This document shows, piece after piece, positions 56,686 to 64,000 of a DNA stretch of 64,000 nt (the stretch's first letter is position 1; every line of letters starts with the position of its first letter). Source of the DNA: Fen-1359 sp963710355 (GTDB lineage: Bacteria; Planctomycetota; Phycisphaerae; Sedimentisphaerales; Anaerobacaceae); contig CAVPZU010000003.1 in the NCBI GenBank assembly GCA_963710355.1, forward strand, positions 868,001 through 932,000, written 5' to 3'. The notes beneath the pieces are model-generated. The model was not told where the DNA came from. It did no database searches and saw nothing but the letters and a program-made list of their open reading frames with translations. A program made the translations under genes and the position numbers.

Positions 56686-57345
56686 TTTCAAATTAGTCCG
56701 CCGCAGCCGGATTGAAAATTGTAAATTTTTCCGAAAGTCTATCATTTTATGTTTATAAAAGCAATTTGCTAAATGACAGATATGGATGACTGTCAGTATG
56801 GCACGCCCCCACGCTTTGCTTCGCAAGGCGAAACAGTGGGGTGCAGGCAGAGAGGGTCTTGGTCAGGATGGGGCGGCTGCGGGGTAGATAACGTAAACCC
56901 TTTTTTAACAGGCATTTATAAGAGAAATGATTCATAACGCATTTTATTGGCATAGTTTTTGCTGACCTTTGTTAAGTTTAAGGCAGGATTTCTGTCATAA
57001 ATTATTCGGAAACGCCGGTTGGAAAGATGGAAAATGATAAATAAAATGTTGTCGAATTTCTTATTTTCACTAACTCGCTGCTATTACAAGACTTATAGAA
57101 TGATGATTTTTACAGAGTTGTCAGATAATAAGTTCATCGGTTGTAGTCTGGTTGTATGGATTGTCCTCACCTTTTACAGTTGCGAGTTTATTAAAATTTC
57201 GTCGATTGCGGCTGAAAGAAAATCTTGATATTATTGTGGAATTGAAGAACTTAGTTGCGTAGCTAAGTCTTTACTATGGGAAGTTTCAGATAAAGTTTAA
57301 AAGTGATGGGCCGAGACCCACCATTTCCGTTAAATGGACTTTAAC
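56686..57345. other. Intergenic region with imperfect palindrome and repeat copy
   Basis: No gene is supported. It holds a palindrome-like GTCCGCCGCAGCCGGA (56696-56711), a G/C hairpin-like stretch (GCCCCCAC ... GTGGGGTGC, ~56800-56844) and copy 1 of the ~120 bp repeat. A weak hairpin TGGG/CCCA lies at 57307-57322 just before the oxidoreductase. Confidence 0.45.
57139..57261 (+). repeat. ~120 bp dispersed repeat, copy 1
   Basis: Shares GGTTGTA...TGGTTGTATG, TTATTAAAATTT and a long match (GCTGAAAGAA, TGATATTATTGTGGAATT) with copy 2 at 63693-63815. One frame reads LKFRRLRLKENLDIIVELKN, which looks like a decayed protein end. Confidence 0.7.
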
Positions 57346-58330
57346 ATGAGCACTATATATCGATGGGGCATTGTCGGCCCAGGCAGGATTGCACACAAAT
57401 TCGCAGATGCTCTAAATCACATCGAAAACGCAAGACTCCAGGCTGTCGCCTCGACAAACGCACAACGTGCAAAAGATTTTGCTCAAAAATATTCCGTACC
57501 AAATTATTACGATAGTTACGAACAATTGTTTTCCGACGATAGGGTTGATATCGTTTACGTTGCTACAACAAATAATTTTCACTGCTATAACACCATTGAT
57601 GCTCTTAATGCCCAAAAACATGTCCTTTGTGAAAAGCCAATGGCCGTCAACGCGTCACAGGTAAAGCAGATGATAAACTCAGCACAAAGCAATAAGGTAT
57701 TTCTCATGGAAGCTATGTGGACACGCTTTTTACCTATGATGGCTGAAGTGAGAGACATTATCAAAAAAGGCACTATCGGCCAGCCCCAACTACTCCACGC
57801 AGACTTTGGCGTCAAATTTAATTTCGACCCACAAAGCCGCGTATACAATCCAAACCTTGCAGGTGGCGCATTGTTAGACCTCGGTGTATATTGCCTTGCT
57901 CTGGCTTCTATGATTTTCGGCAGACCAAATAACATTTCTTCTACTATTAAAATGGCTGGCACCGGTGTCGATGAACGCTCAACAGTTCTTCTTGAGTATG
58001 ATAACGCAAAAGCCGCAATGCTCTTCCAGGCCTTAGACCTCGAAACGCCAAGACAAGCATTCATTATTAGCACTGAAGGTTTCATAAAACTCCATCCAAG
58101 TTGGCTGTCAGGAAGTGATTATACGCTGAAACTTAATAATGGAACTGAAAAGACATATCACGCCGATACTCATGAAAACGGATTCATTTATCAGATCATT
58201 GGCAGTTCATGAATCCCTCAATGCAGGTAAAACACAATGTGACTTAATGAGCCTTGACGAAACTCTCACAATTGCTGAAACAATGGACACTCTTCGTGCA
58301 CAATGGCACTTTAAATATCCGTTTGAATAG
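57346..58330 (+). CDS. Gfo/Idh/MocA oxidoreductase, one extra base near 58195
   Basis: NAD(P)-dependent sugar or sugar-like dehydrogenase. The Rossmann start WGIVGPGRIAHKFADAL and the lysine motif CEKPMAVNASQVK (EKP) are both present. The frame ends at 58212 after QIIGSS, but the family C-terminus (AVHESLNAGKTQCDLM) continues in the next frame to 58330. Dropping one G in ATTGGCAG restores a 327-residue protein. ATG 57346 or 57334 can start it; neither has a good ribosome-binding site. It lies between accessory DNA and an insertion sequence. Confidence 0.82.
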
Positions 58331-58414
58331 TTTCAGCTTGTCATTTTATCAAGCAGCTTGGAAATCAATTCATTTGTAATCGACACTTGAGAAAATCCAT
58401 ATTATGGTAGCTAA

Positions 58415-58440
58415 TACCAATTACAATAATTAAATGCGCT
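58415..58440 (+). repeat. Left terminal inverted repeat of IS630
   Basis: 26 bases that pair with 59539-59564 (22 of 26 identical). TA at 58415-58416 is the probable target duplication. Confidence 0.8.
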
Positions 58441-58506
58441 TTATAGGATATTCCGATACATACCATAGTAACCTGATTTATAAAAATGATTGATATGGAG
58501 GTTATT

Positions 58507-59549
58507 ATGACAGTAAAGGAATACAAAAGCGTAAAAGAGTTGTTAAAATCAGCAAAATCTCAAACAAACGCCCGCCTCGCAGGAAGAATCCAGGCTGTTG
58601 CGCTCGCCCAGCAGGGATATACTTGTGTCGAGATTGCACAAATGACCGCATATTCTCGAAGGGCGATTCAAAGCTGGGTAGCAAAGTATAACACCCATGG
58701 CATCGATGGTCTGAAGGAACAGCACCATTCAGGTCGAAAGCCGAATCTGCCTGCAGCCAGTTATGAACACTTTTCATCCCGTATCGATGCTGGTCCTACA
58801 AAGAACGATGCAGTAGCAACACTGTACGGCAAGGACATTCAAAAAATCTTGAACAAGGAGTTTGGCGTAGTTTACAGTCTCAACGGTGTTTATCAGCTGC
58901 TGCATCGTCTGGGGTATAGTTATTTGGCTCCGCGACCTCGGCATCAGAGGGCGGACATTAAAGCACAGCAGGATTTTAAAAAAACATCGGCGGGAGGCTG
59001 GAAGTCATAGCTGCATCTCATCCTTACAAACGGTTAGAGGTATGGTTCGAGGATGAAGCTCGTTTCGGTCAGCAGGGGACATTGGCAAGGGTTTGGGCAA
59101 GACGCGGCAGTCGCCCGGCTGCTGTTAAGCAGACTCAATATGAGTGGTTGTATGTAATATCAGCAGTATGTCCGCAGACCGGACAATCGGTAGGTATGTT
59201 ATCACCGTATATCAGTACAGAGGTTATGAATGTTTATCTTAAGCAGTTCGCAACGGAGATTGCTGCGGATGTTCATGCGGTTCTGATTTGGGATCAGGCT
59301 GGTTTTCACAAGTCTAAGGAACTTGTCGTACCCGAAAACGTTACCATAATAGAACTACCAGCCTATAGTCCGGAATTGAATCCTGTTGAGAATTTGTGGC
59401 AATATCTTCGCAGCCATTTTTGGTCAAATCGAAGTTATCGAGATTATGATGACCTTCGCGAGGCCGCATGCGAGGCGTGGCAAAGGGTTTGTCTTACCGC
59501 TGAATTGGTTAAAAGTATATGTCGAGCTAACTACATCGAGCGCAATTAA
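58507..59549 (+). CDS. IS630 transposase, joined by -1 frameshift at 58978-58984
   Basis: The first frame (from ATG 58507, GGAGG upstream) gives an HTH part (AQQGYTCVEIAQMTAYSRRAIQSW) and ends at 59010. In the -1 frame after the A7 run (TTTTAAAAAAAC), the DDE catalytic domain follows: VWFEDEARFGQQG, LIWDQAGFHKS, SPELNPVENLWQYL. A slip on seven As is the common programmed -1 mechanism in this family. The joined chain is about 347 residues. The DDE aspartates and glutamate look complete, so the enzyme may be active. Confidence 0.85.
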
Positions 59550-59564
59550 TTTATGGAATTGGTA
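59539..59564 (-). repeat. Right terminal inverted repeat of IS630
   Basis: Mirror of the left end; overlaps the transposase stop codon. Confidence 0.8.
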
Positions 59565-60129
59565 TAAGTTGTTATTGTTATACACACTTTTAGCTTTGAT
59601 TTGTTTAGGGTTTCGTAAGTTTTTCCTGCTAAATCCTGGGTTTTAGCAGGTTCTATGCCTTTGTACGGTACTCGGTTGTTCAATCCGTTTGCCGTTGTTG
59701 CTGCCAATCAGCCTCAAGCTTCAAGTTCGACATGTTGATTATGAGTTATCAGGTCTTGTCGCCGAAAGTAATTATATACCTTCGGATATATAAAATGTTC
59801 ACTAAAATATCATTTTTTATAACCTCCTATTTTATAATCACTTACAAAATGCCCGCATAAGACAATTTAACGGATATTCTGTTAAAAGGTTGTAGCTTGG
59901 TTGTAGGTTCGGCAAGATAGCTTATTTAGATAGATGATTGGGAAAGTTAACGGTTGAATCAGTTTTCTGCTTACATGGGAGTTAATCAAAAACTCTCTTA
60001 ACCCAATGTCTCAACCTGTGCCACTTCCGCTGATACGATAGAACTATTTGATATAAACCAAGACCACGCTGTCAAGGGTTAGGCTGCTTCGCCAAAACTC
60101 CGTCTCGGTGCTCGAGCGAAAGGAAAAGC
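59565..60129. other. Intergenic region after the IS element
   Basis: No gene. A hairpin CCTGCTAAA / TTTAGCAGG (59625-59650) could be a terminator-like structure. The words GGTTGTAGCTTGGTTGTAG at 59888-59906 match the start of the ~120 bp repeat (truncated copy). Confidence 0.45.
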
Positions 60130-62211
60130 TCACGTCCGTTTTCTGCCGACGATTTTATCTGTCAGTTCAGCGGCGTCATAGACCTTCCGCAAGGCCTCAA
60201 CGATTGCCTGACAATTGACGGAGATAGCTCGAGCCTGAAATTCCGTGTAAGCAAAGTCAAGAACCAACGACCGAAGATTGCCGTCGAAAATGATACCGAC
60301 AAACTCGCCCTCGCGATTGATAACGGGGCTGCCCGAATTGCCGCCAATGATGTCCGCAGTGGAGACGAAATTGAACGGGGTGTGCAAGTTGAGTTTGTTT
60401 TTCCGGTCAATCCATCGCCGAGTTAGGTCGAACGGCGGTTTGTAATTGTGTGCCGCTGCCCGCTCATAGAGGCCGGCAAGGGTGGTTTGAAAAGGAATTG
60501 CCTGCCCATTTTCCTGGTAGCCTTTCACTGTGCCGAATGCGAGGCGCAGCGTGAAAGTTGCGTCCGGATACGAGCTGGTTTTCTCCAAAGCAAATCTGGC
60601 CCGGGCAATCCTGGAATGGGCCTGGCGTTCAATCTCATCCTGTGTCTCGATTATCTTTCGCACGGCGCGAGCCTCAGGGTCAACCAGTCTTGCCAGTTCA
60701 ATCATAGGGTCATGCGTAGCTTCCACATCAGCAGCCGTTCCTGCATAAAGCTTCCTGCGAAGGGCCACATCCTTCAATTTGGTTCCGAGAACCAGTTCAG
60801 ATGCGAGCTGCTGAGGTGACCTGCCTGCCAGCACCTTCTGAACTGAAGGGTGGGAATAGCCAAGCTGCTTGACCAGCCAGGTCAGGGAATCAGCAAGTTT
60901 TACCTGCTCAAAATCGTCATAGATGGGTTCTTCTGAAAATAGCTGCAATTCAAGGGACTCAAGGTTTGAATCTCGGAATTCGCGCAGTCGCTCGCCGTTG
61001 GGTTTGGGTTTCTCTTCCACCGCACGCGCAATGGTACGGGCAATGTCAAAAAGCGTGCTGTTGAATGCATGGGCTCCTTCGAGCAAGTTATACTCCTTAG
61101 CGTTGCGGCCAATAACCTGCTGAGCTTCAGCGATGCGATCCCACGAGACAAGCACCTCTTTTGCATTGGGGTCTTGTGCCACTGCCGTTCTTAATTTTTG
61201 TTCGGCAGTCTGCTTTTGCGTCATAAGCTGGGAGTCCAATAAACCGGCGAACATTCCGTCCCGTGCCTTGCGGCTGTTCTGAACACCAAAAAGAGTCTCT
61301 TTAGCACGGCGGGCGTTTTCGTCGCTTCTCCCACTGTAAGCCAGCAGCATCACCTCCAGACTATTTAACCGCTGCAAAACATAAGGGAAGTATCGGTCTC
61401 GCAGGTATTCCAATTCGGCCATTGTTAGTTGCCGGCTGGTGTTGCCCGGATTCCCCGAAACGAATACAAGGTCTCCGTCACTTACTCCCTTGCTGCTAAA
61501 TTTAAGATAATGCTCGACTTTGGCGGGCTTACCATTCTCATAAGCCCGAAAAAGGCAAATATCGAGGTCGAAACGGGGGTACTCGAAATTATCAGGGTCT
61601 CCACCGAAAAAAGCAGTCTGGAGTTCCGGAGCAAACACTAAACGAACATCGGTATATTTCTTATAGCGGTATAAATGGTATTTCCCGCCTTGATACAAAG
61701 TGACTACGTCGCTGCGCAATCCCGTCTTTTCGAGGGACTCCTTTTCAATCTCTGCCATTACTGCTCGGCGGGCGGCAAAAGCCTCCTCTGCATTAGCGTC
61801 GGGTTTAACTGTAGCGTTAACCCTGTCCGTCACATCTTCGATGCTCATAAGCACATTCAGTTCCAAATCGAGGCACCGTTTTTCTTCTTGTCGGCTGCGT
61901 GCGTAGAAGCCATCCCGATAATAATTGTGCTCTGCGTCGCCGAACTTTTGCAGTGCGTCAGCGCCTACGTGATGGTTTGAAATAATCAGGCCATCCTCTG
62001 ATATAAAAGAGCCGGAGCCGCCGCTGTTAAACCTTACCGAAGATTTTTGAACGTGCTCCAGCCAGGCAGAGGTCGGTTCAAAGCCGTACCTGTCTTTCAA
62101 CAATTTATAAGGCATGTCATTGTAAAGCCACATACCCTCGTCAGCAGTTGCTGGTGCACCAAAGCTCATAATAATAAACACAATCACAAGTTGGTTAAAT
62201 AACGTCCTCAT
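60130..62211 (-). CDS. S46 family dipeptidyl-peptidase
   Basis: A secreted serine dipeptidyl-peptidase (DPP7/DPP11 family). Signal peptide at 1-23, catalytic His in ISNHH (~80-81), nucleophile Ser in GGNSGSP (S626). The P1-specificity position is FDGN (Gly), which suits DPP7-type rather than the Arg of DPP11. ATG 62211 has AGGAG upstream and leaves 693 residues. S46 enzymes are common in Bacteroidetes, so transfer is possible. No peptide transporter is next to it. Confidence 0.85.
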   Translation of the reverse strand: MRTLFNQLVIVFIIMSFGAPATADEGMWLYNDMPYKLLKDRYGFEPTSAWLEHVQKSSVRFNSGGSGSFISEDGLIISNHHVGADALQKFGDAEHNYYRDGFYARSRQEEKRCLDLELNVLMSIEDVTDRVNATVKPDANAEEAFAARRAVMAEIEKESLEKTGLRSDVVTLYQGGKYHLYRYKKYTDVRLVFAPELQTAFFGGDPDNFEYPRFDLDICLFRAYENGKPAKVEHYLKFSSKGVSDGDLVFVSGNPGNTSRQLTMAELEYLRDRYFPYVLQRLNSLEVMLLAYSGRSDENARRAKETLFGVQNSRKARDGMFAGLLDSQLMTQKQTAEQKLRTAVAQDPNAKEVLVSWDRIAEAQQVIGRNAKEYNLLEGAHAFNSTLFDIARTIARAVEEKPKPNGERLREFRDSNLESLELQLFSEEPIYDDFEQVKLADSLTWLVKQLGYSHPSVQKVLAGRSPQQLASELVLGTKLKDVALRRKLYAGTAADVEATHDPMIELARLVDPEARAVRKIIETQDEIERQAHSRIARARFALEKTSSYPDATFTLRLAFGTVKGYQENGQAIPFQTTLAGLYERAAAHNYKPPFDLTRRWIDRKNKLNLHTPFNFVSTADIIGGNSGSPVINREGEFVGIIFDGNLRSLVLDFAYTEFQARAISVNCQAIVEALRKVYDAAELTDKIVGRKRT

Positions 62212-62664
62212 ATTTTGTTCTCCTGATTCCATATCTAATTCACTATTAGCCAGCCTGTTTATTTTACATATGTATGTCTTCAGCCAAAATGAGACAAATT
62301 TGCCTTTGAATTAGGAGACGGTTTTGGCTCCCGTTACTTTGATTCTATCGTTATGTTTTTTTCTTTCAAGGATTGTTCTTCTTTTAATTTCAGTCCGTTT
62401 CTTAAGTCTCAGAGGCACTTTATGCTCGTAGAATGGCTGAACAGCGCATTACCCCTACCAAACTACCCTCTGAGCGTTTTCCTTTGACAAATATTAGGTT
62501 TTCTCCCGCTTTAGCCTTACCATTTCTTACCATCTTCACCTGCTCAATCTGCCTTCGTTGTTAGCAATTTTCTGCACCGTCTATGTTGTTTTAGGCTGTA
62601 GATATTATCCCCCCGTCCCCCCAATTCAAACATTCGGTGGTTTCCAGAACCCTGCTGAGCCGGG
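62212..62664. other. Intergenic region, no gene seen
   Basis: Contains a long C-rich stretch (CCCCCGTCCCCCC) near 62611-62622. No promoter, repeat or coding frame is convincing. Confidence 0.4.
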
Positions 62665-63333
62665 TTATCGCCGGTAGCGCCCATACACGTACGGATGCAG
62701 CGGCCTGTGCCAATAGCCGTGGTGCCAAACCCAACGGTCCCCGAACCAGACCCACGCGCCTCCCACCCAGATGTAGTCCGGACCCGGAGCCACGACGACC
62801 TGCTCGACTAATGGTGGTGGTGACGCAGTTCCTACCACTCCCGCCACTTGGGCGGACTGAACCTGGGTCGGCGTGTTGATCATAAAGTCAATGATCTTTT
62901 CACTGACACCCGAGTTCTTGAGATCAACAATGTCAGCTGTGTTGAGGTGATAGACCGTGCGGGAGTTGCGAATCTGGCTGATGACAAGATCGTCGCTGAT
63001 CCCGGCGTTCACCAGCGCTTTGACGTCCACCACTGTCAACGGCTGACTCTGTTCAACCCGTTGCAGTGTCTGTGGGGCTTGTGCCCTCAACTGCGCCTCC
63101 TGGTCCTGGTCCATGCCGTGTCCGATGAGGCCGCCGACCACTGCGCCCGCAGCTGCGCCGACCACTGGGGCGGGGCCCGGCTGCCGAGCTATGCTGCCGA
63201 CGATTGCTCCCGTTGCCCCACCAGTCAAAGCTCCGGAGGCCGTGTAGTCCGGCCGACCCGACGGAGACATGCAACCCGCGGTCGATATTCCCACGACCGC
63301 TACCACCAACAAATAACCGTATCGTTTTTTCAT
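62665..63333 (-). CDS. Glycine-zipper lipoprotein with Trp-rich tail
   Basis: 222 residues. Lipobox STAGC (C21), then glycine-zipper segments (ALTGGATGAIVGSIA and VVGAAAGAVVGGLIGHG), a helical middle (VDVKALVNAGISDDLVISQI) and a Trp-rich tail (YIWVGGAWVWFGDRWVWHHG). The glycine zipper inserts in membranes; the role is unknown. GC content is visibly higher than in neighbouring DNA, so transfer is likely. ATG 63333 has AGAAGAGA upstream. Confidence 0.75.
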   Translation of the reverse strand: MKKRYGYLLVVAVVGISTAGCMSPSGRPDYTASGALTGGATGAIVGSIARQPGPAPVVGAAAGAVVGGLIGHGMDQDQEAQLRAQAPQTLQRVEQSQPLTVVDVKALVNAGISDDLVISQIRNSRTVYHLNTADIVDLKNSGVSEKIIDFMINTPTQVQSAQVAGVVGTASPPPLVEQVVVAPGPDYIWVGGAWVWFGDRWVWHHGYWHRPLHPYVYGRYRR

Positions 63334-63841
63334 GGTTCTCTTCTCTTTTAATTTGGTATTTCCCATATTAAACGCTTGGCTACGCAACCAAGCCATTTGA
63401 CCATAAAAATACCAAACTATCAATAGTTACTCCGCCTCTTTTAAACCAAGTGGAGTAAGGTGTATGAAATCTCTACAGGCTGAAGATAGACCACCGAAGC
63501 CCCAACAATGCGTACACAATCACGGGTTTTGCATAGGGGGTATACTGCTACTGACACCCCCTGAAATAAAGGGTGGTCAGGAGGATAGGATATATAAAAT
63601 GTTTGCATTTTCTGAAGATTTTTTTAAGTCATTGATATTGAAGGCCTTATGGGTTCATGTTTTTTGCGATTTTACACGCTATTTAGCATTCAGGTTGTAT
63701 TTTGGTTGTATGAATTTTTCTCCCCGAATCACAGCCGCAAGGTCATTAAAATTTCAAGCATTGTGGCTGAAAGAAGATTTTGATATTATTGTGGAATTGG
63801 AATGCTTGGTTGTATATCAGCAGAAACATTAGTGGGTAATT
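63334..63841. other. Intergenic region with repeat copy 2
   Basis: Holds an inverted pair (CTGACACCCCC ... GGGTGGTCAG, 63552-63581) and copy 2 of the ~120 bp repeat. An open frame at 63464-63832 overlaps the repeat but has no support as a gene. Confidence 0.45.
63693..63815 (+). repeat. ~120 bp dispersed repeat, copy 2
   Basis: Matches 57139-57261. It ends 26 bases before the start of the partial gene at 63842. Confidence 0.7.
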
Positions 63842-64000
63842 ATGTCTCTAACAAAATTTATCAGAGATGTGCAGAGTAGGTTTCAAGCGATTCCAGCTCC
63901 TGCCGCTATTTTTTACGATTGGCTACCGGCAAGGATTCTTAAAAAGCCGGAAAACAAAATAGTTGACGACATAGTTGAGAAAATAGCCAGTGGGATCATC
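63842..64000 (+). CDS. Partial gene, possible methyltransferase
   Basis: 53 codons from ATG 63842 run off the window end. The start (MSLTKFIRDVQSRF) is followed by a helical stretch (KPENKIVDDIVEKIASGII). The position of ...IVEKIASGII resembles the segment just before motif I of SAM-dependent methyltransferases, but the motif itself is outside the window. No family is assigned. The upstream ribosome-binding region (GTGGG) is weak. Confidence 0.35.
   Translation, partial: MSLTKFIRDVQSRFQAIPAPAAIFYDWLPARILKKPENKIVDDIVEKIASGII

Larger units (their letters stand above)
58415..59564 (+). mobile_element. IS630-family insertion sequence
   Basis: Ends TACCAATT (58415-58440) and its inverted copy (59539-59564) match at 22 of 26 bases and are bounded by TA, the usual IS630/Tc1 target duplication. 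The transposase lies between, read by a -1 slip. The right inverted repeat overlaps the transposase stop, as is usual in the family. Confidence 0.85.

Noticed and set aside
57019..57228. 69-codon open frame over repeat copy 1
   Set aside because: It is not in the same frame as the open frame over copy 2 and has no conserved residues; the repeat is better explained as non-coding or decayed.
58507..59549. IS630 transposase as a decayed pseudogene
   Set aside because: The frame change falls on a seven-A run, as in programmed -1 slippage, and all catalytic motifs are intact.
63464..63832. 122-codon open frame over repeat copy 2
   Set aside because: Low-complexity beginning, no family, and overlaps a repeat that is interrupted in copy 1.
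1..64000. CRISPR array, tRNA or rRNA genes
   Set aside because: No regular repeat-spacer array, cloverleaf or rRNA-like stretch was recognised by reading; a covariance search would be needed to exclude a tRNA.

Overview
The window looks like a chromosomal piece of a Planctomycetota bacterium, probably class Phycisphaerae. The pointers are a PEP-CTERM exported protein, a SpoVG protein with a zinc ribbon inside it, a PilM fused to a membrane/periplasmic part, a full type II secretion operon and a DUF2617-like protein. This assignment is an inference from protein style; no rRNA or tRNA gene was found to test it.

Layout. 0.4-3.9 kb: a frameshifted membrane protein, a DUF488 gene with a partner gene, and rlmN. 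4.0-7.5 kb (minus): purF-purM with a PfkB sugar kinase, then a thioesterase. 8.3-12 kb (minus): a GntR-regulated ABC exporter operon with a large membrane protein ending in a zinc ribbon. 12.3-15.6 kb: a PpiC/SurA-like lipoprotein, DUF503 and mtaB. 15.7-21.3 kb: PilM with a C-terminal membrane/periplasmic part plus two single-pass partner proteins. 21.4-24.3 kb: a glycosidase remnant, an endonuclease III-like protein, a CPBP protease and a DUF2617-like protein. 24.4-27.4 kb: a one-gene type IIG restriction-modification enzyme. 27.7-35 kb: a small coiled protein, a secreted protein, clpC, an HTH protein and a CBS-GGDEF diguanylate cyclase. 35.4-49.6 kb: a type II secretion operon in order C-D-E-F-G-H-I-J-K-L-M, without a prepilin peptidase. 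49.7-56.7 kb: a PEP-CTERM protein, a FlgM-like protein, spoVG-ispE, DedA, AmrA and a P-type ATPase. 56.7-64 kb: accessory-looking DNA with a Gfo/Idh oxidoreductase, an IS630 element, an S46 peptidase, a glycine-zipper lipoprotein and a ~120 bp dispersed repeat.

Two features stand out. First, a 15-17 bp palindrome (GTCCGCC-loop-GGCGGAC) is scattered through the window. It is packed into 35.4-37.4 kb, where it sits inside the gspC and gspD genes and is translated as SAEGG / SAFGG / PPKAD peptides. Larger hairpin repeats accompany it. Second, eight genes need a 1-2 base correction or carry an in-frame stop besides the transposase; they include purF and clpC, so a consensus-quality problem has to be excluded before they are called pseudogenes.

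Working together: the secretion operon and the PilM trio are envelope assembly machines; ClpC, PpiC and the CPBP and S46 proteases handle protein quality; the GGDEF, GntR and FlgM-like proteins are regulators; purF/purM and ispE are core metabolism.
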